From positions 1-8,860 of the forward strand of contig VFKJ01000687.1 in NCBI GenBank assembly GCA_009885595.1: a DNA stretch of 8,860 bases. Direction: 5' to 3'. Both the position numbers and the translations under genes were made by a program. The notes under the pieces were generated by a model. It ran no database searches, was not told the DNA's origin, and saw nothing but the letters and a program-made list of their open reading frames with translations. Shown here piece after piece: positions 1 to 5,918 of this stretch. Positions within the stretch are counted from its first letter, which is position 1, and every line of letters begins with the position of its first letter. Source of the stretch: Myxococcales bacterium. GTDB lineage: Bacteria; Myxococcota; Myxococcia; Myxococcales; Myxococcaceae.

Positions 1-165
1 GGAAAGCGCCTCACCCTTTTCAGTGCGGGAAGAACCTCCTCCAGTGGCCGGGCCGCCTAACGCAGCTCGATCGGATCAAGACATTGAGCCAGCTGAGAAC
101 TGGTTGCCCAAGTCGCTGTTGGCGTGGAGGCGCCTTTTCGCGCCGCGTGCCACGCTCTCTGGGCC
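1..165. other. Left-edge stretch with no firm gene
   Basis: No recognisable domain is encoded here. One plus-strand frame stays open from base 2 to a TGA at 167-169, which overlaps the ATG of the following receiver gene as ATGA. Its conceptual end reads about ENWLPKSLLAWRRLF and then stops. A second frame is open from base 1 to a TAA at 58-60. Third-position G/C is weak in the first half of both, so neither can be called a gene with confidence. The stretch could be the 3' end of an upstream gene or an upstream leader. No convincing promoter was found. Confidence 0.3.
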
Positions 166-573
166 ATGAGGCCCGACGAGGTGAAGCTGCTGGTGGTCGA
201 CGACAGCGCGATGATGCGAAGGCTGTTGCGGCGCTTGATGCATGGGCTCGGCATTCGCTTCATCGATGAAGCGCCTGACGGAGCGGCCGCGCTCGAGCTC
301 TTCCTCAAGACGCCCTACGACGTGGTGCTCACCGACTGGAACATGCCGGTGCTCACGGGACTCGAGCTGGTTCAGAAGATTCGCCACGGCGGGCTTCGAA
401 GCGACACCGCGGTGATCCTCTTCACCGGCGATGTCTCAGCGCGAAACATGCTCGACGCGCTCGAGGCCGGCGCCACTGACTTCGTGAACAAGCCCTTCGT
501 GGCGGGGATCGTCTGCGAGAAGGTGCTGCGCATCCTGGCGCTGCTCCCGCGGGAGAATCCGACGAGCGTTTGA
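166..573 (+). CDS. Stand-alone CheY-like response regulator (receiver domain only)
   Basis: This 135-residue protein is almost entirely one phosphoacceptor receiver domain, so it should act in the cytoplasm as a phosphorylation switch that works through protein contacts. The ATG at 166 was chosen because it puts every active-site residue at the E. coli CheY number: acidic pair D12/D13 (LLVVDDS), phosphoacceptor D57 (LTDWNMP), T87 (LFTGD) and K109 (NKPF). An in-frame GTG at 124 would add 14 residues with no counterpart in the fold. There is no output domain after the receiver, only a short tail. Neither possible start has a clear Shine-Dalgarno sequence. The gene lies 99 bp before the thiolase, and a membrane hybrid kinase lies further right. 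A phosphorelay between the two, or a chemotaxis-type or motility role, is possible but not shown. The family call is secure; the pathway is unknown. Confidence 0.9.
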   Translation: MRPDEVKLLVVDDSAMMRRLLRRLMHGLGIRFIDEAPDGAAALELFLKTPYDVVLTDWNMPVLTGLELVQKIRHGGLRSDTAVILFTGDVSARNMLDALEAGATDFVNKPFVAGIVCEKVLRILALLPRENPTSV

Positions 574-581
574 CCCCTGAA

Positions 582-596
582 CGTCGGGCCCCGACG
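582..596 (+). terminator. Short GC hairpin after the receiver gene
   Basis: CGTCGG and CCGACG form a 6-bp stem with a GCC loop, starting nine bases after the stop codon. An alternative pairing joins CGAGCGT (563-569) with ACGCTCG (594-600), so the region can fold two ways. No T-run follows, so it is at best a weak intrinsic terminator or a 3'-end stabiliser. Confidence 0.3.
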
Positions 597-608
597 CTCG
601 CAGCCGCC

Positions 609-637
609 TTGAAATCGAAGGGCGAGGCCGTCATAAG
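609..637 (+). promoter_or_regulatory. Candidate sigma-70-type promoter for the thiolase gene
   Basis: TTGAAA (609-614; five of six to the -35 consensus) is followed after exactly 17 bp by CATAAG (632-637; four of six to the -10 consensus). This would start transcription near 644 and leave a short leader before the ribosome binding site at 660-667. The -35 side also belongs to a TTGAANTCGA box that recurs before the CoA-transferase genes. The call rests on consensus match and spacing only. Confidence 0.45.
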
Positions 638-659
638 CGGCGTCGCTGGTTCCTTTTCA

Positions 660-667
660 GGGAGAAG
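660..667 (+). promoter_or_regulatory. Ribosome binding site of the thiolase gene
   Basis: The purine run GGGAGAAG ends five bases before the ATG at 673. It fixes this start for the thiolase, in agreement with the normal N-terminus of the family. Confidence 0.75.
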
Positions 668-672
668 AACCC

Positions 673-1851
673 ATGGCTCGAGAAGTCGTCATCGTCGGCG
701 CGGCCCGTACCGCGGTTGGAGCATTTCAGGGTGCGCTGTCCTCCATGACCGCCCCGCAACTCGGCGCGGTCGCGATCAAGGCGGCGCTGGAGCGCGCCGG
801 GGTGAAGCCCGAGCTGGTCGAACAGGTGATCATGGGCAACGTGCTCACCGCGGGGGTGGGCCAGGCGCCCGCGCGGCAGGCGGCGCTGGGGGCCGGGCTG
901 CCGATCGGCGTGCCCTGCGTCACGGTGAACAAGGTGTGCGGCTCGGGCTTGCAGGCGGTGGTGCAGGCCTACCAGGCGATCGCGCTGGGTGAGGCTGACG
1001 TGGTGGTGGCCGGCGGCCAGGAGTCGATGTCGAACGCTCCCTATCTCTCCGCGCAGCTGCGCACCGGCGCCCGCATGGGCCACGTCGAGTTCAAGGACTC
1101 GATGGTCGCCGACGGGCTCACCGACGCGTACGACAACGTGCACATGGGGATCTGCGCCGAGGCGTGCGCCGACTCGATGAAGATCAGCCGCGCCGCGCAG
1201 GACGAGTTCGCGGTCGAGTCGACCAACCGCGCCATCCGCTCGCAGAAGGAAGGCCTGTTCAAGAACGAGATCGTCGCGGTGGCGGTGCCCCAGAAGAAGG
1301 GCGACCCGGTGCTGGTGACCGAGGACGAGGGCCCGAAGAACGCCAAGCCCGAGAAGATCCCCACGCTCAAGCCGGTGTTCAAGAAGGACGGCACGATCAC
1401 GGCCGCCAACGCCTCGTCGATCAACGACGGCGCCGCCGCGCTGGTGCTGATGAGCGCGGAGAAGGCCAAGGCGCTCAACCTGCCGGTGCTGGCGAAGATC
1501 AGCGGTCACGCCGCGGCGGCCCGCAAGCCGGTCGAGTTCCCCATTGCGCCCGCTGATGCGATCAACAAGCTGCTGACGAAGACCGGCAAGACGGTCGCCG
1601 ACGTGCAGACCTGGGAGATCAACGAGGCCTTCGCGGTGGTGTCGCTGGCGAACAACCAGCTGCTCGAGCTCGACCCCTCGAAGGTCAACATCCGCGGCGG
1701 CGCGGTGGCCCTGGGGCACCCCATCGGCGCCTCGGGTGCGCGCGTGCTGGTGACGCTGCTGCACACCATGAAGGACCACGACTTCAAGCGCGGCGTCGCC
1801 TCGCTGTGCATCGGCGGAGGCGAGGGCATCGCGCTGATGGTCGAGCGCTGA
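673..1851 (+). CDS. atoB: Acetyl-CoA C-acetyltransferase (biosynthetic/ketolytic thiolase)
   Basis: This cytoplasmic enzyme reversibly joins two acetyl-CoA into acetoacetyl-CoA and CoA. Next to a succinyl-CoA:acetoacetate transferase, the cleavage direction (acetoacetate breakdown) is likely; polyhydroxybutyrate or mevalonate supply is the alternative. At 392 residues it has the usual family length. All catalytic elements are visible: nucleophile C89 in NKVCGSG, N317/E318 in WEINEAF, H349 in ALGHPIGASGAR, and acid/base C379 in SLCIGGGEG. The middle part (DGLTDAYDNVHMG near 148-159, TAANASSINDGAAALVLM near 243-260, EFPIAP near 288-293) reads more like mitochondrial ACAT1 than Zoogloea-type PhaA. 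The gene has its own promoter candidate and ribosome binding site, and it converges on the sensor kinase gene, with 26 bp between the two stops. The reaction class is secure. The symbol is chosen from context, and phaA or thlA would fit the sequence equally well. Confidence 0.95.
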   Translation: MAREVVIVGAARTAVGAFQGALSSMTAPQLGAVAIKAALERAGVKPELVEQVIMGNVLTAGVGQAPARQAALGAGLPIGVPCVTVNKVCGSGLQAVVQAYQAIALGEADVVVAGGQESMSNAPYLSAQLRTGARMGHVEFKDSMVADGLTDAYDNVHMGICAEACADSMKISRAAQDEFAVESTNRAIRSQKEGLFKNEIVAVAVPQKKGDPVLVTEDEGPKNAKPEKIPTLKPVFKKDGTITAANASSINDGAAALVLMSAEKAKALNLPVLAKISGHAAAARKPVEFPIAPADAINKLLTKTGKTVADVQTWEINEAFAVVSLANNQLLELDPSKVNIRGGAVALGHPIGASGARVLVTLLHTMKDHDFKRGVASLCIGGGEGIALMVER

Positions 1852-1868
1852 ACTCAGCGCCCGGTTGG

Positions 1869-1889
1869 GGAGCGGCTTTAGGCCGCTCC
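1869..1889. terminator. Hairpin between convergent thiolase and kinase genes
   Basis: GGAGCGGC (1869-1876) and GCCGCTCC (1882-1889) form a perfect 8-bp stem with a five-base loop TTTAG. It begins 18 bases after the thiolase stop and contains the kinase stop codon (TTA read on the other strand, 1878-1880) in its loop. Its position suits termination from both sides. Neither side shows a T-run, so intrinsic termination would be weak, and a role in mRNA 3'-end protection is equally possible. Confidence 0.5.
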
Positions 1890-4037
1890 TCTCGCCCTGG
1901 CCTGGCTCGAGCGCTGGGCGATCTCCACCGCCGAGAGCAGCTGAGCGGCGGTGAAGGGCTTGTCGAGCACGTGTTCGCCGGCGAGCTCCGCCTGGCGCTC
2001 GTGAAACCCCGACATGAACAACACCGGCAGCGACTGGGTGGCTCGCAGCGCGCGGGCCAGCTCGACGCCGCCCAGGCGCGGCATCACCACGTCGGTCAAC
2101 ACCAGCTGCACCCCGTGCCCTTCCTGCCGGAGCAGCGCCAGGCCCTCTTCTCCATCTCCCGCGGTGAGGACCCGGTGGCCGGCGCGCTCGAGCGCGAGCA
2201 CCACGGTGCGCCGCACCAGCGGCTCGTCTTCCACCACCAGGATGGTGATGGGGGGGAGCGCGTGGGTGGCAGGGGGATGCGCCAGCGGCGCCACCTCGGC
2301 AGGGCCGTCGCTGGCCGGAAGCCACAGCTCGAAGGTGGTGTTCCCGGTGACGCTGCTCACCCTCACCGTACCCTTCGATTGGTTGGCGATGCCCCACACC
2401 GTCGAGAGCCCCAGCCCCGTGCCGCGCCCCTCGGCCTTGGTGGTGAAGAAGGGCTCGAAGATCCGCGGCAGCACCTCTGGGGGAATGCCGGTGCCGTCGT
2501 CGATCACCGAGAGGCAGACCCACTTGCCCGCCCGAAGGCCCAGCGTGACCGCCGCGGGCTCGTCGAGCTCGTGCCGGGTCGCCTGCAGCTTCACGTGGCC
2601 TGCGCCGACGATCGCGTCCCGCGCGTTGATCGCCAGGTTCAAGATGATCTGATCGAGCAGCGAGGGGTCGATGTGCACCCCGATCGGGTCCGCGCAGCTG
2701 ACGTCGAGGGTGACGCTCTCGGGGAAGAGCGGCCTCAGCAGTCGGCGATTGGTGGTGAGGGTGGCCTGCAGATCGACGTGCCGGGGCGCGGTGGGCTGGC
2801 GCCGCGCGACCGCGAGCAGCTGGCGGGTGAGCTCTGACGCGCGGTGGGCCGCCGTGAGGATCGCGCCGGCCCCGTCGTAGACGTCAGGGTGGTGATCGCG
2901 CTGGCGGCGCAGCAGCTCGGCCTCTCCGGTCACCACCGTGAGCAGGTTGTTGAAGTCGTGCGCGACGCCGCCCGCCAGCCGGCCCAGCGCTTCCTGCTTC
3001 TGGGCCTCGACCAGGCGGGCGGTGAGCTTGCCCCGCACTTCGGTCTCCTCCAGCAGCGAGCGTGAAGAGGCCTCGAGCTGCGCGCTGCGCTCGGTCACGC
3101 GCGCCTCGAGGCTCGCCCGTTCCTGCTCCAACGCCGCCTGCTGCAGACGGGCGAGCGCGGCCTGGGCGGCGAGCAGCTGACCTGTGACGATCACCACCAC
3201 CAGCAGCGCGTCGTCGAGCAGCATGGCTACCGGCCGGGGCCAGTCCCCGAACGGTCCGTGCCCGGCGAGCGTGCCCCAGCTCATCAACGCGTAGATGAGC
3301 ACCGTGTGCACGCTGACCGCCGGGCCACCCAGCCGCGCGCCCGCCCACACCACGCCCAGCGAGACCGTCCACACCAGGGGCAGCGGGGAGTTCCCCAGCG
3401 CGACCAGCGGCGTGCCGAAGACCAGCTGGCAGGACGCCAGGGTCAACACCAGGGTGGCCGCCCATTCCAGGGGGCGGGGTTCGGGCAGGGTGCCTTCGCC
3501 GAGCACCAGGGGCGCCAGCAACAGCACGCCCACCGCGTCGCCCAGCCACCAGGTGAGCCAGAACAAGGGAAAGGTCGCGAGCGGGAGATCGGTCAGCAGC
3601 GCGGTGAAGAACAGCCCGCCGGTGGCGTTGACCGCGCAGCCCGCCGCGACCCAGCCGCCGAACGCCACCAGCGACGAGGGGCGGGCGAGCACGCCCTTGC
3701 GGGGGCTGCGCTGTGCCAGCCAGTGAATGAGCAGCAGGCCCAAGGTCGAGACGCCCGCGATCGCCAGCGCGCCGAAGACTCGCGTGGGCGTAGCCGCCGG
3801 CTGGGGAAACACCAGCACGTTGAGGATGAAGGAGCCCAGGGTGATGCCAGGCCACACCCGGCGCCCGAAGGTGAGCAGCGCGGCCAGCGACAACCCGGCC
3901 GGCAACCACACCGGGGTGACGTTGCCCGGGGGGGCGGCCAGCTGCATGCCGAGCAGCCCGGTGATTGCATAAGCGGCCGCCAGCAACACGGCGATCAACG
4001 CCGTTCCTGCCAGGGGCCGCGGACTTCGCGTTCCCAT
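1878..4037 (-). CDS. MASE1-domain hybrid sensor histidine kinase
   Basis: This 719-residue membrane sensor autophosphorylates on histidine and passes the phosphate to its own receiver. Residues about 10-290 hold many hydrophobic helices with a WLPAGLS motif near 44-50, typical of the MASE1 integral-membrane sensor domain. A charged, coiled-coil-like linker follows (about 295-345). The kinase core has H360 in GGVAHDFNNLL, an N box at 467-474 (NLAINARD), a G1 box at 511-518 (IDDGTGIP), an F box (IFEPFFTTK, about 526-534) and a G2 box (GRGTGLGLS, 537-545). A C-terminal receiver (about 597-710) carries E603/D604, D649 in TDVVMP, S676 and K693 in LDKPF. There is no HPt or DNA-binding domain, so output must go through a partner, perhaps the receiver at 166-573. 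The signal sensed by MASE1 is not defined by the sequence. The gene lies antisense between thiolase and CoA-transferase genes. Its start (CAT at 4035-4037) has no Shine-Dalgarno and overlaps an inverted repeat. Confidence 0.93.
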   Translation of the reverse strand: MGTRSPRPLAGTALIAVLLAAAYAITGLLGMQLAAPPGNVTPVWLPAGLSLAALLTFGRRVWPGITLGSFILNVLVFPQPAATPTRVFGALAIAGVSTLGLLLIHWLAQRSPRKGVLARPSSLVAFGGWVAAGCAVNATGGLFFTALLTDLPLATFPLFWLTWWLGDAVGVLLLAPLVLGEGTLPEPRPLEWAATLVLTLASCQLVFGTPLVALGNSPLPLVWTVSLGVVWAGARLGGPAVSVHTVLIYALMSWGTLAGHGPFGDWPRPVAMLLDDALLVVVIVTGQLLAAQAALARLQQAALEQERASLEARVTERSAQLEASSRSLLEETEVRGKLTARLVEAQKQEALGRLAGGVAHDFNNLLTVVTGEAELLRRQRDHHPDVYDGAGAILTAAHRASELTRQLLAVARRQPTAPRHVDLQATLTTNRRLLRPLFPESVTLDVSCADPIGVHIDPSLLDQIILNLAINARDAIVGAGHVKLQATRHELDEPAAVTLGLRAGKWVCLSVIDDGTGIPPEVLPRIFEPFFTTKAEGRGTGLGLSTVWGIANQSKGTVRVSSVTGNTTFELWLPASDGPAEVAPLAHPPATHALPPITILVVEDEPLVRRTVVLALERAGHRVLTAGDGEEGLALLRQEGHGVQLVLTDVVMPRLGGVELARALRATQSLPVLFMSGFHERQAELAGEHVLDKPFTAAQLLSAVEIAQRSSQARARGAA

Positions 4038-4049
4038 CTGGGGGGAACG
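4029..4049 (-). promoter_or_regulatory. Inverted repeat over the kinase start codon
   Basis: CGTTCCC (4029-4035) and GGGAACG (4043-4049) are perfect 7-bp arms around a 7-base spacer. In the kinase mRNA they would form a hairpin in which A and U of the AUG lie in the loop and G begins the stem. No Shine-Dalgarno sequence is seen nearby. It could limit translation, or as DNA serve as an operator in the divergent region. The repeat is seen directly; the function is inferred. Confidence 0.4.
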
Positions 4050-4074
4050 ATAACCTCGGGGACGGCGGAATAGG

Positions 4075-4084
4075 TTGAACTCGA
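4075..4084 (+). promoter_or_regulatory. TTGAANTCGA box upstream of the CoA-transferase operon
   Basis: TTGAACTCGA lies 60 bases before the scoA start. The thiolase leader has TTGAAATCGA (609-618) 64 bases before its start, a match of nine out of ten at nearly the same place. The first six bases could be a -35 element, but no good -10 hexamer follows at the right distance here (the nearest is an A-rich GAAAAG at 4096-4101). A shared operator or a shared promoter element are both possible. Confidence 0.3.
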
Positions 4085-4124
4085 CCGCCCGCTGCGAAAA
4101 GAAGGCCCGGGTTCAGCCCTACCC

Positions 4125-4130
4125 AGGAGG
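4125..4130 (+). promoter_or_regulatory. Strong ribosome binding site of scoA
   Basis: A full AGGAGG consensus sits four bases before the ATG at 4135. It is the strongest translation signal in the window, and it settles the start of the transferase A subunit. Confidence 0.85.
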
Positions 4131-4134
4131 CTAG

Positions 4135-4833
4135 ATGAACAAGGTCGTCGCTTCAGCGGCAGACGCCGTGAAAGACATTCCCGACAACTGCACGCTGATG
4201 GCGGGCGGCTTCGGGCTGTGTGGAAACCCCGAGAACCTGATCACCGCGCTTCACACCAAAGGCGTGAAGGGGATCACGATCATCGCGAACAACTGCGGCA
4301 CCACCGAGCTGGGCCTGGGGGTGCTGCTCAAGAACAAGCAGGTCAAGAAGATGGTCTCGTCCTACGTGGGCGAGAACAAGGAGTTCGAGCGCCAGTACCT
4401 CTCGGGCGAGCTCGAGGTCGAGCTCAACCCCCAGGGCACCCTGGCCGAGCGCATTCGCGCCGGCGGCGCGGGCATCGGCGGCTTCTACGTGCGCACCGGC
4501 GTGGGCACCGAGGTGGCCAAGGGCAAGGAGACGAAGGTCATCGACGGCCACGAGTACGTGCTGGAGTCGCCGCTCAAGGCCGACTTCGCCATCGTGCGCG
4601 CGTGGAAGGCGGACACCTGGGGCAACCTGGTGTTCCGCAAGACCGCGCGGAACTTCTCTCCGCTGATGTGCATGGCGGCGAAGGTGACCATCGTCGAGGC
4701 CGAGCACATCGTGCCGGTCGGCTCGCTGGAGCCCGACTCGATTCACGTGCCGTCGATCTACGTGAAGCGAATCGTGCAGTCCGTCGGCCTCAACAAGTGG
4801 ATCGAGCGGCGCACCGTCCGCAAGCAAGCCTGA
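4135..4833 (+). CDS. scoA: Succinyl-CoA:3-oxoacid CoA-transferase, subunit A
   Basis: This is subunit A (232 residues) of a family I CoA-transferase that transfers CoA between succinyl-CoA and acetoacetate. It is cytoplasmic and works as a complex with the B subunit encoded next. Visible family features are the N-terminal glycine motif AGGFGLCGNPENLI (23-36), ANNCGTTELG (51-60), the block ENKEFERQYLSGELEVELNPQ (80-100), the glycine-rich loop GGAGIGGFYVRTGVGT (110-125), and a VEAEHIVPVGSLEPD segment (187-201). Length is normal for a separate bacterial A subunit. The SCOT-type blocks favour 3-oxoacid over butyrate or glutaconate as the acceptor, although substrate choice cannot be proved from motifs. 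The gene leads an operon with scoB 11 bp downstream, and runs divergently from the sensor kinase with 97 bp between starts. Confidence 0.94.
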   Translation: MNKVVASAADAVKDIPDNCTLMAGGFGLCGNPENLITALHTKGVKGITIIANNCGTTELGLGVLLKNKQVKKMVSSYVGENKEFERQYLSGELEVELNPQGTLAERIRAGGAGIGGFYVRTGVGTEVAKGKETKVIDGHEYVLESPLKADFAIVRAWKADTWGNLVFRKTARNFSPLMCMAAKVTIVEAEHIVPVGSLEPDSIHVPSIYVKRIVQSVGLNKWIERRTVRKQA

Positions 4834-4844
4834 GAAAGAGCCCC

Positions 4845-5501
4845 ATGCCCCTCACTCGTGAACAGATCGCTCAGCGGGTCGCCAAAGAGCTCCGCGATGG
4901 CTTCTACGTCAACCTCGGCATCGGCCTGCCGACGCTGATCCCCAACTACATTCCTGCCGGCGTCGAGGTGGTGCTGCAGTCGGAGAACGGCATGCTGGGC
5001 ACCGGCCCCTATCCCCTCGAGGGCCAGGAAGATCCCGACCTGATCAACGCGGGCAAGGAGACGGTCACCGAGCTGCCCGGCGCGGCGTACTTCGACTCGG
5101 CCGCCTCGTTCGGGATGATCCGGGGCGGGCACATCGATCTCGCGGTGCTGGGCGCGATGGAGGTCTCCGAGTTCGGCGACCTCGCGAACTGGATGATCCC
5201 CGGCAAGATGGTCAAGGGCATGGGCGGCGCGATGGACCTCGCGGTGGGGGCCAAGCGGGTGGTGGTGGCCATGGAGCACGCCACCAAAGAGGGAGGGCAC
5301 AAGATCCTCAAGGCCTGCACGCTGCCCCTCACCAGCAAGCGCTGCGTGCACGCGCTCTGCACCGATCTCGCGTGGATCGACGTCACCCCCGAGGGGCTGG
5401 TGCTGCGCGAGCTGGCCCCCGGCGAGACGGTGGAGTCGGTGCAGAAGCTGACCGGACCCACCCTCAAGCGGGCCCCCGATCTCAAGACGATGGCGATTTG
5501 A
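4845..5501 (+). CDS. scoB: Succinyl-CoA:3-oxoacid CoA-transferase, subunit B
   Basis: This 218-residue partner of the preceding subunit carries the catalytic glutamate that forms the enzyme-CoA thioester: E47 in the motif QSENGMLGTGP. Other family marks are NLGIGLPTL (23-31), a GAAYFDSAASFGMIRGG stretch that follows the ELPG turn, and the GKMVKGMGGAMDLA loop with the conserved glycines. The ATG at 4845 is preceded by GAGAAAGAG, an A/G-rich weak ribosome binding site right after the scoA stop, so translational coupling is likely. Together the two subunits activate acetoacetate at the expense of succinyl-CoA, and the thiolase at 673-1851 would finish the conversion to acetyl-CoA. No truncation or missing active-site residue is seen. 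The next gene begins 29 bp downstream and may be co-transcribed. Confidence 0.94.
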   Translation: MPLTREQIAQRVAKELRDGFYVNLGIGLPTLIPNYIPAGVEVVLQSENGMLGTGPYPLEGQEDPDLINAGKETVTELPGAAYFDSAASFGMIRGGHIDLAVLGAMEVSEFGDLANWMIPGKMVKGMGGAMDLAVGAKRVVVAMEHATKEGGHKILKACTLPLTSKRCVHALCTDLAWIDVTPEGLVLRELAPGETVESVQKLTGPTLKRAPDLKTMAI

Positions 5502-5530
5502 AGGCTTTGAGGGGTTAGGCTCCGCGCACC

Positions 5531-5914
5531 ATGAGCGATGACAAAGGCTCCCAGCCAGTACGCAAGTCGGAGCGCCTCCAGCACGAGCTGCTGGTCGCCT
5601 ACCGCACGGTCGATGGTTTCATCACCGACTGGGCGGTGAACATCAGCCGGGGTGGCATCTTCATCAACACCCGCAACCCGCTCGCGGTCGGCAGCATCGT
5701 GCGCTTGATCGTCTCGCTGCCCGACGCCGCGTTCCCCTTCGATCTCACCGGCCGCGTCATTCGCGCGCACCCGCCCGACACCGACTCGGACCAGGTGCCC
5801 GGCATGGGCCTCGAGTTCGTGGACATCGACGAAGACAAGAAGAGCCGCCTGGCGCGCTTCGTCGATCGGCTGCGCGCCGAGCTGCCCGACGCCATGCCCC
5901 CGCCCAAGAAGTAG
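5531..5914 (+). CDS. PilZ-domain protein (c-di-GMP binding)
   Basis: This 127-residue protein is a single PilZ domain, a receptor for the second messenger cyclic di-GMP. Both parts of the binding signature are present: RxxxR as R11/R15 (RKSER) and (D/N)xSxxG as N37, S39 and G42 (NISRGG), followed by beta-strand segments GSIVRLIVSL (54-63) and GMGLEFVDI (91-99). The layout resembles the short PilZ-like proteins that form large paralogous families in myxobacteria. A charged helical tail ends in PPPKK. No signal peptide or membrane segment is seen. The only purine-rich stretch upstream, GAGGGG at 5509-5514, is rather far from the ATG. The gene follows scoB by 29 bp and precedes the methyltransferase by 4 bp, so it may sit in one transcript with both. 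Its effector target is unknown. Confidence 0.88.
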   Translation: MSDDKGSQPVRKSERLQHELLVAYRTVDGFITDWAVNISRGGIFINTRNPLAVGSIVRLIVSLPDAAFPFDLTGRVIRAHPPDTDSDQVPGMGLEFVDIDEDKKSRLARFVDRLRAELPDAMPPPKK

Positions 5915-5918
5915 CGAC

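Noticed and set aside
124..165. GTG at 124 as the start of the receiver protein
   Set aside because: It would add 14 residues before the first beta strand. The ATG at 166 gives exact CheY numbering of the active site.
631..2523. Very long minus-strand open frame of 630 codons across the thiolase and the end of the kinase
   Set aside because: It is antisense to a complete thiolase and out of frame with the kinase. Its product is a low-complexity Arg/His/Ala/Gly-rich string, typical of shadow frames in high-GC DNA.
4038..4134. Sigma-54 promoter or enhancer sites before scoA, by analogy with AtoC control
   Set aside because: No GG/GC pair with the right spacing and flanking bases was found, and no sigma-54 activator gene is present in the window.
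4218..4844. Extended start of the transferase B subunit inside scoA
   Set aside because: The upstream part of this frame is antifamily, Arg/Gly-rich sequence overlapping scoA. The ATG at 4845 gives the standard N-terminus of subunit B.
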